Assembly (NCBI GenBank): GCA_002747735.1
Contig: PDQE01000009.1
Coordinates: 1 to 8,446, forward strand
Length of the DNA stretch: 8,446 bases
Reading direction: 5' to 3'
DNA from: Flavobacteriales bacterium
GTDB lineage: Bacteria; Bacteroidota; Bacteroidia; Flavobacteriales; Flavobacteriaceae
Program-made: the position numbers and the translations under genes
The notes under the pieces: generated by a model
Database searches by the model: none
The model's input: the letters and a program-made list of their open reading frames with translations, nothing else
What the model was told of the DNA's origin: nothing
In this document: piece after piece, positions 1 to 6,352 of the stretch
Position numbering within the stretch: the first letter of the stretch is position 1
How the letters are laid out: the number at the start of each line of letters is the position of its first letter

Positions 1-38
1 ACTTTTTTCTCAAATTCTGTTAATTCTTTTTTGCTCAT
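1..38 (-). CDS. Possible 5' end of a truncated gene (runs off window)
   Basis: An ATG at 38-36 on the minus strand opens a frame reading MSKKELTEFEKK that stays open to the window edge. It lies about 70 bases downstream of the lipoprotein stop, in the same direction. The purine-rich stretch before it (AGACAGAAG) could help initiation. Only twelve codons are visible, all lysine/glutamate rich, so no family can be named. It could be another small gene of the RHS toxin-immunity cluster, or chance. Confidence 0.35.
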   Translation of the reverse strand, partial: MSKKELTEFEKK

Positions 39-108
39 CTTCTGTCTTTTTTTATTAAATATATTAATCCTTTAGACAGAGTTAAGTTTACACTCTCACA
101 ATTATAGA

Positions 109-660
109 TTAATTGCATATTTTAGTAATCTTATCTTTATCCTCTATGCCATAAGGTGATTCAATAGTCTCAAATTTTTCAATATTTTCTTTACATATAA
201 AAACATCCCAAGTTGGATTATTTGAAAGCACTATGACAGGTTTATGTTTTTTAAACTCGTCTATATCTGACAAGCTAACCCAAAGAGAGTCTTTTTTTAA
301 ACGCTCTTTCATATCTTCAGGTATTTCTCTTTCTTTATCAAAGAAAAACAAGCTAACATCTACCTTACCTTGTCTGTGAATATATTTATACGGAAAGTCT
401 AAATCTTCTCCTAAAATACTAGATTCGTAAAAGACATATTTATAATAATTATCTTTCTTATCATTACCTCTTTTTATGTATATATAGAGTTGTTTATCAT
501 CTTCTTTTTTGAATTTCTTCACATAAGAAAAAGCAATTTCTGTCAATTTATCTTCTAACTGATTATTATTCCTGCTATTTTTCATATCGCTTTTTTGTGA
601 ATTACAAGAAAAAAAGAAAAATATCAGAACAGTATTTAATATAATGTTTAATCTCCCCAT
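109..660 (-). CDS. Small lipoprotein, probable immunity partner of the JAB-type toxin
   Basis: This is a 183-residue protein of no recognised family. Its N-terminus is a lipoprotein signal: a short basic start (MGR), a hydrophobic run at about residues 4-17, and a lipobox-like FFSC with the acylated cysteine at Cys19, followed by a polar NSQKSD linker. The mature part is rich in lysine, aspartate and glutamate, with no membrane segment and no motif I recognise. The ATG start lies inside the last codons of the upstream toxin gene: the two overlap by 13 bases in different frames, which suggests translational coupling. A small gene directly after an RHS toxin tip is the usual place for its immunity gene, so that role is inferred from position alone. 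Membrane anchoring would put protection at the periplasmic face of the envelope. The gene is visibly more AT-rich than the fatty-acid genes to the right. Alternative: an unrelated lipoprotein. Confidence 0.8.
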   Translation of the reverse strand: MGRLNIILNTVLIFFFFSCNSQKSDMKNSRNNNQLEDKLTEIAFSYVKKFKKEDDKQLYIYIKRGNDKKDNYYKYVFYESSILGEDLDFPYKYIHRQGKVDVSLFFFDKEREIPEDMKERLKKDSLWVSLSDIDEFKKHKPVIVLSNNPTWDVFICKENIEKFETIESPYGIEDKDKITKICN

Positions 661-1247
661 CTTATATAAGTTCCATCAGTTTTAATAAGTCCAATTCCGC
701 CCCATCCGCCTAATACTACGTCAAGCATTTTTAAACGTTTAGTTGTTTCTATATCATCGCCCGAAGGTCGTGAACTCCCATAGCCTGCGGACATAATATC
801 TGGATGTGTGTGAAACCAAGAATTTGCCTTGTATTTATTGCCATCTAAACTTAATTCTTTATTCTTGATGCTATATGAATCACTATTCATAAAGTTCACT
901 AATCCTTTTGCACTATGTGGTTCACTCTCTTTGTATCTTGAAATATACATATCATCAAATCCTTTATCAGAATCTAAAATAAAACCTCCTATCTCTTTAT
1001 TTACAGCAACAGATAGGTCTAAAGTAAATTTCATATAAGAGTGAAAGTCTTTTTTGTCTTTCACATCTAATAATAATCCATTTTCCTCAATATTGAGACC
1101 ATCGGAAAGATAGCCTTTATTTACTTTACCTACATAAACATCATCAGAATCAACCAATGTATCAAAATTATCACCTGTTGTTTTGGTAAGCGTAATATTT
1201 CCGTCTTTATCTAATTTATAATCATCTAAAGGTTGTTGCACCTCCAA
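648..1247 (-). CDS. Orphan RHS C-terminal toxin module with JAB/JAMM metalloprotease motif
   Basis: This 199-residue frame begins at a TTG (1247-1245); the same frame has a GTG two codons later and a TAG at 1265-1263. The sequence from about residue 6 (PLDDYKLDKDGNITL) looks like the linker where Bacteroidota RHS proteins pass from core to toxin, so the original protein began far upstream and the TTG is probably not a native start. The toxin domain carries a JAB/JAMM pattern: candidate Glu85 in NKEIGGFIL, His146-Thr-His148-Pro149 (zinc ligands), and Pro161-Ser162-x-x-Asp165, followed by a glycine-rich end. This resembles the Toxin-JAB1 group of polymorphic toxins, predicted zinc isopeptidases or proteases; the natural substrate is unknown to me. 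The loop between the second His and the Ser is 13 residues, longer than the usual 7 of JAMM proteins. The frame is intact, all key residues are present, and it overlaps its likely immunity gene. Whether it is expressed or delivered without an RHS core is doubtful. Confidence 0.75.
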   Translation of the reverse strand: MEVQQPLDDYKLDKDGNITLTKTTGDNFDTLVDSDDVYVGKVNKGYLSDGLNIEENGLLLDVKDKKDFHSYMKFTLDLSVAVNKEIGGFILDSDKGFDDMYISRYKESEPHSAKGLVNFMNSDSYSIKNKELSLDGNKYKANSWFHTHPDIMSAGYGSSRPSGDDIETTKRLKMLDVVLGGWGGIGLIKTDGTYIRWGD

Positions 1248-1556
1248 ACTTTCTCTTTTGTGCTACAGAATTCCCTAAAGAACTTACATTAGTATTAAAC
1301 CCACGCATTTTTAACCCAAAAGGATAATAATTATTTTCTTCCACAATTTCAAGGTCTCCGTTGTTGTCTGTACATTAACAAGAGTAGCATAACCCCCCGG
1401 GTGGTCAAAGAATTGTAATTCATCGTTTTCATAGATATAATTACCGGCGTAGTCTATGGTTTTTGTAACGGTACCATTCTCTGTTACCTGCTTTTCTAAT
1501 TTTACACCGGTGGCATCGTAAAAATATTTCCAAAACTTACTCTGTCCATGATAAAT
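1222..1556 (-). pseudogene. RHS/YD-repeat core remnant, frameshifted and internally deleted
   Basis: Two fragments of an RHS protein read toward the toxin. The first (1556 to about 1370) contains FYDATGVKLEKQV and, about 20 residues later, GNYIYENDELQFFDHPGGY, typical of flavobacterial RHS cores; its frame stops at TAA 1313-1311. The second (1374 to TGA 1224-1222) lies in another frame and contains DNNGDLEIVEENNYYPFGLK and then SVAQKRKFGG. The segment normally joining them (a YKDHLGNVRLSY-like stretch) is missing, consistent with a deletion near 1375. After KFGG the usual 40 or so residues with the DPxGR...DP core end are also missing, and the reading returns to the first frame at the toxin. 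So two lesions, each changing frame, separate the core pieces from an open toxin. Similarity further upstream is not convincing. The motifs are recognised from memory of the family, without alignment. Confidence 0.75.
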
Positions 1557-1672
1557 TTATTCACCGGTGGTACATCTAGAAGAAGATTGTTAAAGCGATA
1601 ATAAAAACATATATTGAAGTAGTTTAAAGTTACTAAATGACCTTAAACAATTTAAAAGCTACATCTGCAGAT

Positions 1673-1687
1673 ATCAAAAGTTTTGAT
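1673..1687. promoter_or_regulatory. 15-bp inverted repeat, candidate MarR operator
   Basis: ATCAAAAGTTTTGAT is a perfect inverted repeat with 7-bp arms and a 1-base centre. It lies about 80 bases before the ATG of the MarR gene, in the spacer between the RHS remnant and the fatty-acid cluster. MarR dimers usually bind short palindromes of this kind in front of their own genes, so autoregulation is plausible. A half-site (ATCAAAA, 2332-2338) recurs just before fadN. No matching promoter of the Bacteroidota type (TTG / TAnnTTTG) was found beside it, and AT-rich palindromes can occur by chance. Confidence 0.35.
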
Positions 1688-1701
1688 CAAATAAAAATAC
1701 T

Positions 1702-1717
1702 TAAGTGAGGTAACTTA
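1702..1717. promoter_or_regulatory. Imperfect second inverted repeat before the MarR gene
   Basis: TAAGT and ACTTA form 5-bp inverted arms around a 6-base spacer, 15 bases after the stronger palindrome at 1673-1687. The arms are short and AT-rich, so this is weak evidence for a second regulator site. Confidence 0.15.
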
Positions 1718-1767
1718 GGTTGAGGGCTATAAACCTTACTATTGGATATAAGTCTGTAATTTGTTTT

Positions 1768-2214
1768 ATGCAAAAAGAAATGACTATTGACCATGCCCTA
1801 AGGGCTACATGGCAAGCGGTAGCAAAAATGTACAATGAACAAGCCGCTAAACACAACAGCACCATGGCCACAGCTTTTGTGTTGTTAAATATAGATTTTG
1901 AAGAAGGAACGCCATCTACGGCATTAGGGCCACAAATGGGCATGGAACCGACCAGCTTATCCCGAATTTTAAAAAATATGGAAGATATTGGCCTAATCTT
2001 TAGAGAAAGAAATCCCGAAGATGGGAGAAGTGTACTGATAAAGCTAACTGACTTTGGCAAAGAAAAAAGAAAAATTTCTCGGCAATCAGTTATTACATTT
2101 AATGAAAAAGTTAGAGATGAACTGACTGAAGAACAACTCAAATGTTTTTTTGAGGTAACGGATAAAATTAACCAAATCATAAGCAACGGAACCGTTTTTA
2201 ACAATGGAATTTGA
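1768..2214 (+). CDS. MarR-family winged-helix transcriptional regulator
   Basis: A 148-residue DNA-binding regulator, probably a dimer that senses a fatty-acid-related ligand, judging by its neighbours. An N-terminal dimerisation helix (MTIDHALRATWQAVAKMYNE) is followed by the wHTH domain: the recognition region MGMEPTSLSRILKNMEDIGL at about residues 57-76, then the wing with the conserved Asp85-Gly-Arg87 of the MarR 'DGRS' motif and LTDFGKEK. A long C-terminal helix completes the usual family length. I chose the ATG at 1768 (MQKEMTIDH) because family homology begins there; the frame is open further upstream to a TTG at 1720, but those 16 residues do not look like a MarR N-terminus. An ATG at 1780 is the other option. 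It precedes fadN by 145 bases in the same direction, an arrangement I recall from Flavobacteriia. The ligand and the sign of regulation cannot be read from sequence. Confidence 0.92.
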   Translation: MQKEMTIDHALRATWQAVAKMYNEQAAKHNSTMATAFVLLNIDFEEGTPSTALGPQMGMEPTSLSRILKNMEDIGLIFRERNPEDGRSVLIKLTDFGKEKRKISRQSVITFNEKVRDELTEEQLKCFFEVTDKINQIISNGTVFNNGI

Positions 2215-2359
2215 TTCCGTAGCATTGCTATGCAATAAAAAAAAGCCTTTAACAGAACAAAAAAACTTCTAATTTTCACTCAACCCCAAAAAGTTTAAAC
2301 GAGTTCAATACCAAACCTATTAGAGAAACCCATCAAAAACTTAAAAATATAATTTAATA

Positions 2360-4765
2360 ATGAAAAGACATATAAACAAGGTAGCCGTCATCGGATCCGG
2401 AATAATGGGTTCAGGAATTGCCTGCCATTTTGCCAATATTGGAGTACAAGTTTTGTTACTGGACATTGTACCAAGAGAATTAACAGATACCGAAAAAGCC
2501 AAAGGCCTCACCTTGGAAGATAAAATTGTACGCAATAGAATTGTAAACAACAGCTTACAAAGTGCATTAAAATCTAACCCCTCACCTATTTACAACAAAA
2601 AGTCTATCCATAGAATTACCACCGGAAACCTGGAAGATGACATAGAAAAAATAGCTGATGCAGACTGGGTGATGGAAGTAGTAATAGAGCGATTAGACAT
2701 AAAAAAACAAGTTTTTGAAAAAGTAGAAAAACACCGCAGGAACGGTACCCTAATCACTTCCAACACTTCGGGCATACCCATTCATCACATGAACAAAGAC
2801 CGAGGGGAAGATTTTAGAAAACACTTTGCGGTAACGCACTTTTTTAATCCGCCCAGATATTTAGAACTCTTTGAAGTAGTTCCCGGGCCGGACTGCAAAC
2901 AAGAAGTGGTTGATTTTCTGATGCTTTACGGCGAAAAATTCTTAGGCAAAACTTCTGTATTGGCCAAGGACACACCTGCTTTTATTGGAAATCGTATTGG
3001 CATTTTTGGTATCATGAGCCTTTTCCATCAGGTAAAGGAAATAGGACTTACCGTGGAAGAAGTAGATAAACTTACCGGGCCGGTTATTGGCAGGCCAAAA
3101 TCGGCTACCTTTAGAACCGTAGATGTAGTGGGACTGGATACATTGGCACATGTAGCCAATGGTTTATATGAAAACTGCCCCGAAGATGAAGCACACGGAC
3201 TTTTTAAAATGCCGGATTATATCCAGACCATGTTAGAGAACAAATGGTTAGGCAGTAAAACCGGACAAGGTTTTTATAAAAAAATAAAAAACGAAGACGG
3301 AAAAAGTGAAATCCTATCATTGGATTTAAACACTTTAGAATACAGAAAGAAAAAAAGAGCCTCTTTTGCCACTTTGGAACAAACCAAATCAGTGGACAAT
3401 TTGGCTGACCGTTTTAAAATATTGGTTAATGGCAAAGACAAAGCAGGAGAATTCTATCGTAAAAATTTCTCTGCCCTGTTTGCCTATGTACAAAACAGAA
3501 TTCCCGAAATTTCAGATGAATTATACCGAATAGATGATGCTATGAAAGCCGGATTTGGATGGAAACAAGGCCCCTTTGAAATATGGGACGCCATAGGAGG
3601 TGTAAAAGCCGGTATAGAACTGATGAAACAAGAAGGTTATGAAGCTGCAGAATGGGTAAAAACCATGTTAGCAAACGGAAAATACTCCTTTTATTCCGTA
3701 AAAGAAAGCATCAGACACTATTATGACATTCCAAAAAAAGAATACGTTAAAATTCCGGGACAAGATGCCTTTATTATACTGGATAATATCAGGGAAACAA
3801 AAACCGTATGGTCTAATAAAGAAGCTGCCATTCAACATCTTGGCGATGGAGTGCTAAATGTGGAATTCCAATCTAAAATGAATACTTTGGGCGGTGGCGT
3901 AATGCAAGCCATAAATAAAGGCTTAGATTTAGCAGAAACAGAATACGATGCCCTTATCTTAGGCAACCAAGCCGATAATTTTACCGTAGGAGCCAATTTG
4001 GGAATGGTATTTATGATGGCAGTAGAACAGGAGTATGACGAACTGAATTTTAGTGTAAAATACTTTCAAGATACCGTAATGCGATTACGGTATTCTTCAT
4101 GCCCCACCATTATTGCCCCACACGGGATGACATTGGGTGGTGGATGTGAATTATCACTCCACGCGGATAAAGTTGTGGCGGCTGCCGAGACATACATAGG
4201 ATTGGTGGAATTTGGTGTTGGTATTATCCCCGGAGGTGCCGGCTCTAAAGAAATGGCCCTGCGAGCCACGGAAAACACCCTAAAAGATGATGTAAAACTT
4301 AATAAATTAAGAGAATATTTTATCAATGTAGCTATGGCTAAAGTAGCCAAATCAGCTTATGAAGCTTATGATTTAGGAATTTTCAAAGAACATAAAGATA
4401 TTGTAGTGGTCAATAAACACCGCCAACTGGCTACTGCTAAAAGGTATGCCCTGCAAATGCTTGAAGACGGCTATACTAAACCAACACCCAAAAAAGCCTA
4501 TGTGATGGGGCAACAAGCTCTGGGTATGTTTTTGGTAGGCACAGACAGTTTAGTGGAAGGTAACTATGCATCCAAACACGATCAGAAAATTGCCAATAAG
4601 TTAGCGTACGTTATGGCAGGCGGAAACCTCTCCGAACCTACAGAAGTAAGCGAGCAATACCTGCTGGACTTAGAACGCGAAGCCTTTATGAGCCTTTGTA
4701 CAGAACGAAAAACACTGGAAAGAATTGAGCATATGCTTAAAACGGGAAAACCATTGCGAAATTAA
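2360..4765 (+). CDS. fadN: Bifunctional 3-hydroxyacyl-CoA dehydrogenase / enoyl-CoA hydratase (FadN type)
   Basis: An 801-residue cytoplasmic fusion enzyme for two middle steps of beta-oxidation: hydration of trans-2-enoyl-CoA and NAD-dependent oxidation of 3-hydroxyacyl-CoA. The N-terminal part is the dehydrogenase: Rossmann motif GSGIMGSGIA at 12-21, NAD-ribose Asp35, SNTS at 134-137, catalytic His160 in HFFNP with partner Glu172, and KDTPAFIGNR at 203-212. A second dehydrogenase C-domain repeat lies near 370-415 (GFGWKQGPFEIWD). The crotonase domain follows from about 485, with an oxyanion-hole segment near 540-548, GGGCE ending at Glu597 and GLVE at Glu617. These two acids are spaced as the paired catalytic glutamates of enoyl-CoA hydratase. 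This domain order is the reverse of E. coli FadB and matches B. subtilis FadN (YusL), also about 800 residues. The ATG follows an AT-rich leader without a Shine-Dalgarno. No defect seen. Confidence 0.95.
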   Translation: MKRHINKVAVIGSGIMGSGIACHFANIGVQVLLLDIVPRELTDTEKAKGLTLEDKIVRNRIVNNSLQSALKSNPSPIYNKKSIHRITTGNLEDDIEKIADADWVMEVVIERLDIKKQVFEKVEKHRRNGTLITSNTSGIPIHHMNKDRGEDFRKHFAVTHFFNPPRYLELFEVVPGPDCKQEVVDFLMLYGEKFLGKTSVLAKDTPAFIGNRIGIFGIMSLFHQVKEIGLTVEEVDKLTGPVIGRPKSATFRTVDVVGLDTLAHVANGLYENCPEDEAHGLFKMPDYIQTMLENKWLGSKTGQGFYKKIKNEDGKSEILSLDLNTLEYRKKKRASFATLEQTKSVDNLADRFKILVNGKDKAGEFYRKNFSALFAYVQNRIPEISDELYRIDDAMKAGFGWKQGPFEIWDAIGGVKAGIELMKQEGYEAAEWVKTMLANGKYSFYSVKESIRHYYDIPKKEYVKIPGQDAFIILDNIRETKTVWSNKEAAIQHLGDGVLNVEFQSKMNTLGGGVMQAINKGLDLAETEYDALILGNQADNFTVGANLGMVFMMAVEQEYDELNFSVKYFQDTVMRLRYSSCPTIIAPHGMTLGGGCELSLHADKVVAAAETYIGLVEFGVGIIPGGAGSKEMALRATENTLKDDVKLNKLREYFINVAMAKVAKSAYEAYDLGIFKEHKDIVVVNKHRQLATAKRYALQMLEDGYTKPTPKKAYVMGQQALGMFLVGTDSLVEGNYASKHDQKIANKLAYVMAGGNLSEPTEVSEQYLLDLEREAFMSLCTERKTLERIEHMLKTGKPLRN

Positions 4766-4972
4766 AAATTTAAACGCAGTAAGCTAAGTATGAAGCACAA
4801 AGACTATACTAAAATAAAAAGATAAATTATGCATCTATTTCAAAAATTAAACATCCGGAATAAAACGGTGGATATTTCAAAGACCCATTACAAGCCAACC
4901 GTGAATTTTACTTTACCAAAAACTTTACAAATCTCAATATTTAGCATCTAACATCTCTAATTCTAATATCTT
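4766..4972 (+). other. fadN-fadA spacer with a doubtful 40-codon ORF and ATCT-rich tail
   Basis: This 207-base spacer is long for genes expected to be co-transcribed. It holds an ATG-started frame of 40 codons at 4829-4951 (MHLFQKLNIRNKTVDISKTH at its start), which resembles nothing I know and has ordinary spacer composition. The last 40 bases before fadA carry four ATCT units (4931, 4946, 4953, 4968), a degenerate repeat. TTTAAACG (4769-4776) just after the fadN stop also occurs before fadN (2294-2301). No terminator-like hairpin with a T-run is visible, so read-through into fadA is likely. Confidence 0.4.
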
Positions 4973-6157
4973 ATGTCTAAACAAGCTTATATAATAAAAG
5001 GATACAGAACAGCAGTAGGAAAAGCCCCCAGAGGCATTTTTAGGTTTAAACGGCCGGATGATATGGCAGCGGAAACCATACAATATTTATTGAGCCGAGT
5101 TCCTCAATTAGACAAAACACGTATAGACGATGTAATAGTAGGCAATGCCATGCCCGAAGCAGAACAAGGGCTAAACATGGGCCGCCTCATTTCACTTATG
5201 GGATTAAAAACAGACAGTGTTCCGGGAGTTACGGTAAACCGATATTGTGCATCAGGACTGGAAACTATCAGTATAGCGGTGGCAAAAATACAATCCGGAA
5301 TGGCTGATTGCATCATAGCCGGTGGTGTAGAAAGTATGAGCTTTATACCTATGGGAGGATACCGGCCTACACCCAATTATAACGAAGCAAAACAAGGCCA
5401 CGAAGATTATTATTGGGGTATGGGCCTCACTGCCGAAGCAGTAGCAAAAAAATACAATGTAAGCCGGGAAGACCAAGACGAATTTGCCTTTAATTCTCAC
5501 AAAAAAGCCCTTAATGCTCAGGAGAACAATCGATTCCAAGATGATATCGTTCCCATAAAAGTGGAAGAAATTTTTGTAAAAGAAAACAAAAAACAATCTA
5601 GAAATTACACCGTAGAAACAGACGAAGGGCCAAGGAAAGACACTTCTATAAAAGCCTTAGCCAAGCTAAGACCGGTTTTTGCCCAAGGTGGTAGCGTAAC
5701 CGCAGGCAACTCCTCTCAGATGAGTGACGGAGCGGCTTTTGTATTGGTTATGAGTGAAGACATGGTGAAAGAGCTCAACTTAGAACCAATAGCTAGAATG
5801 GTATCTTATGCTGCAGCAGGGGTAGATCCTAAAATAATGGGTATAGGCCCGGTGGCTGCTATCCCAAAGGCCTTGGCATTAGGCGGACTACAACTAAAAG
5901 ATATTGACCTAATAGAGCTAAACGAAGCATTTGCATCGCAATCTTTGGCCGTAATCAGAGAGCTAGAATTAAATAAAGATATAATCAATGTAAATGGTGG
6001 TGCCATTTCACTGGGGCATCCGCTGGGCTGCACCGGAGCAAAACTTTCTGTTCAGTTATTTAACGAAATGCGTAGGCGAAAAAACAAGTACGGCATGGTA
6101 ACCATGTGTGTAGGCACCGGACAGGGAGCTGCGGGAGTGTATGAAATGTTATCTTAA
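4973..6157 (+). CDS. fadA: Acetyl-CoA C-acyltransferase (3-ketoacyl-CoA thiolase)
   Basis: A 394-residue type II thiolase that cleaves 3-ketoacyl-CoA with CoA to release acetyl-CoA and a chain shortened by two carbons, the last step of each beta-oxidation turn. The nucleophilic cysteine is Cys92 in VNRYCASGLETI. The other catalytic motifs are NEAF at 317-320, GHP with His349 in NGGAISLGHPLGCTG, and Cys379 in MCVGTGQGAAGV. All are present and the length is that of the family. The ATG at 4973 is followed at once by the usual thiolase N-terminus (AYIIKGYRTAVGKAPRG). It sits between fadN and fadE, as in B. subtilis fadNAE, which favours a degradative thiolase over a biosynthetic acetoacetyl-CoA thiolase, though the sequence alone does not settle chain-length preference. 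Confidence 0.95.
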   Translation: MSKQAYIIKGYRTAVGKAPRGIFRFKRPDDMAAETIQYLLSRVPQLDKTRIDDVIVGNAMPEAEQGLNMGRLISLMGLKTDSVPGVTVNRYCASGLETISIAVAKIQSGMADCIIAGGVESMSFIPMGGYRPTPNYNEAKQGHEDYYWGMGLTAEAVAKKYNVSREDQDEFAFNSHKKALNAQENNRFQDDIVPIKVEEIFVKENKKQSRNYTVETDEGPRKDTSIKALAKLRPVFAQGGSVTAGNSSQMSDGAAFVLVMSEDMVKELNLEPIARMVSYAAAGVDPKIMGIGPVAAIPKALALGGLQLKDIDLIELNEAFASQSLAVIRELELNKDIINVNGGAISLGHPLGCTGAKLSVQLFNEMRRRKNKYGMVTMCVGTGQGAAGVYEMLS

Positions 6158-6352
6158 GTACTATCCATGCAACTTTACTGCATAACTTAAAAGGTTTAGA
6201 ATATAAGACGGCTCAATGCAAAATTCAAGCTATTTTATATAAATTTTAGCATGCAAGACACAGGTGAACAAAAACAAATACAATAAGAAAAAGATTAAAG
6301 AGGGAAAACTATCATAAATAATTTATAAATACCAAGACATAATTTTAAAACC
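6158..6352 (+). other. fadA-fadE spacer without a gene
   Basis: 195 bases of AT-rich spacer. It holds an AT-only inverted repeat at 6314-6326 (ATAAAT-A-ATTTAT), about 27 bases before the fadE start, and a GCATGC at about 6250. I see no ORF of note, no strong terminator and no clear Bacteroidota promoter (TAnnTTTG). A separate weak promoter for fadE is possible but not shown. Confidence 0.4.

Noticed and set aside
829..1038. Plus-strand ORF of 69 codons opposite the toxin
   Set aside because: It lies wholly inside the toxin gene on the other strand, with composition expected of a complement frame and no recognisable domain.
1557..1620. Possible further RHS remnant on the minus strand (frame containing YRFNNLLLDVPPV)
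   Set aside because: The resemblance to RHS 'YNxLNLP' repeats is vague, in a third frame and too short to separate from chance.
1720..1767. TTG start extending the MarR protein by 16 residues
   Set aside because: Family similarity starts at the ATG at 1768; the extra residues are hydrophobic and unlike MarR N-termini.
2222..2238. Hairpin ATTGC-TAT-GCAAT followed by a run of A after the MarR stop
   Set aside because: The stem is only 5 bp, and the tract after it is A on the plus strand, not T, so it does not fit an intrinsic terminator for the MarR gene.
1701..2279. Minus-strand ORF of 192 codons opposite the MarR gene
   Set aside because: The plus strand encodes a clear MarR protein here; the complementary frame has no family features and is a shadow.
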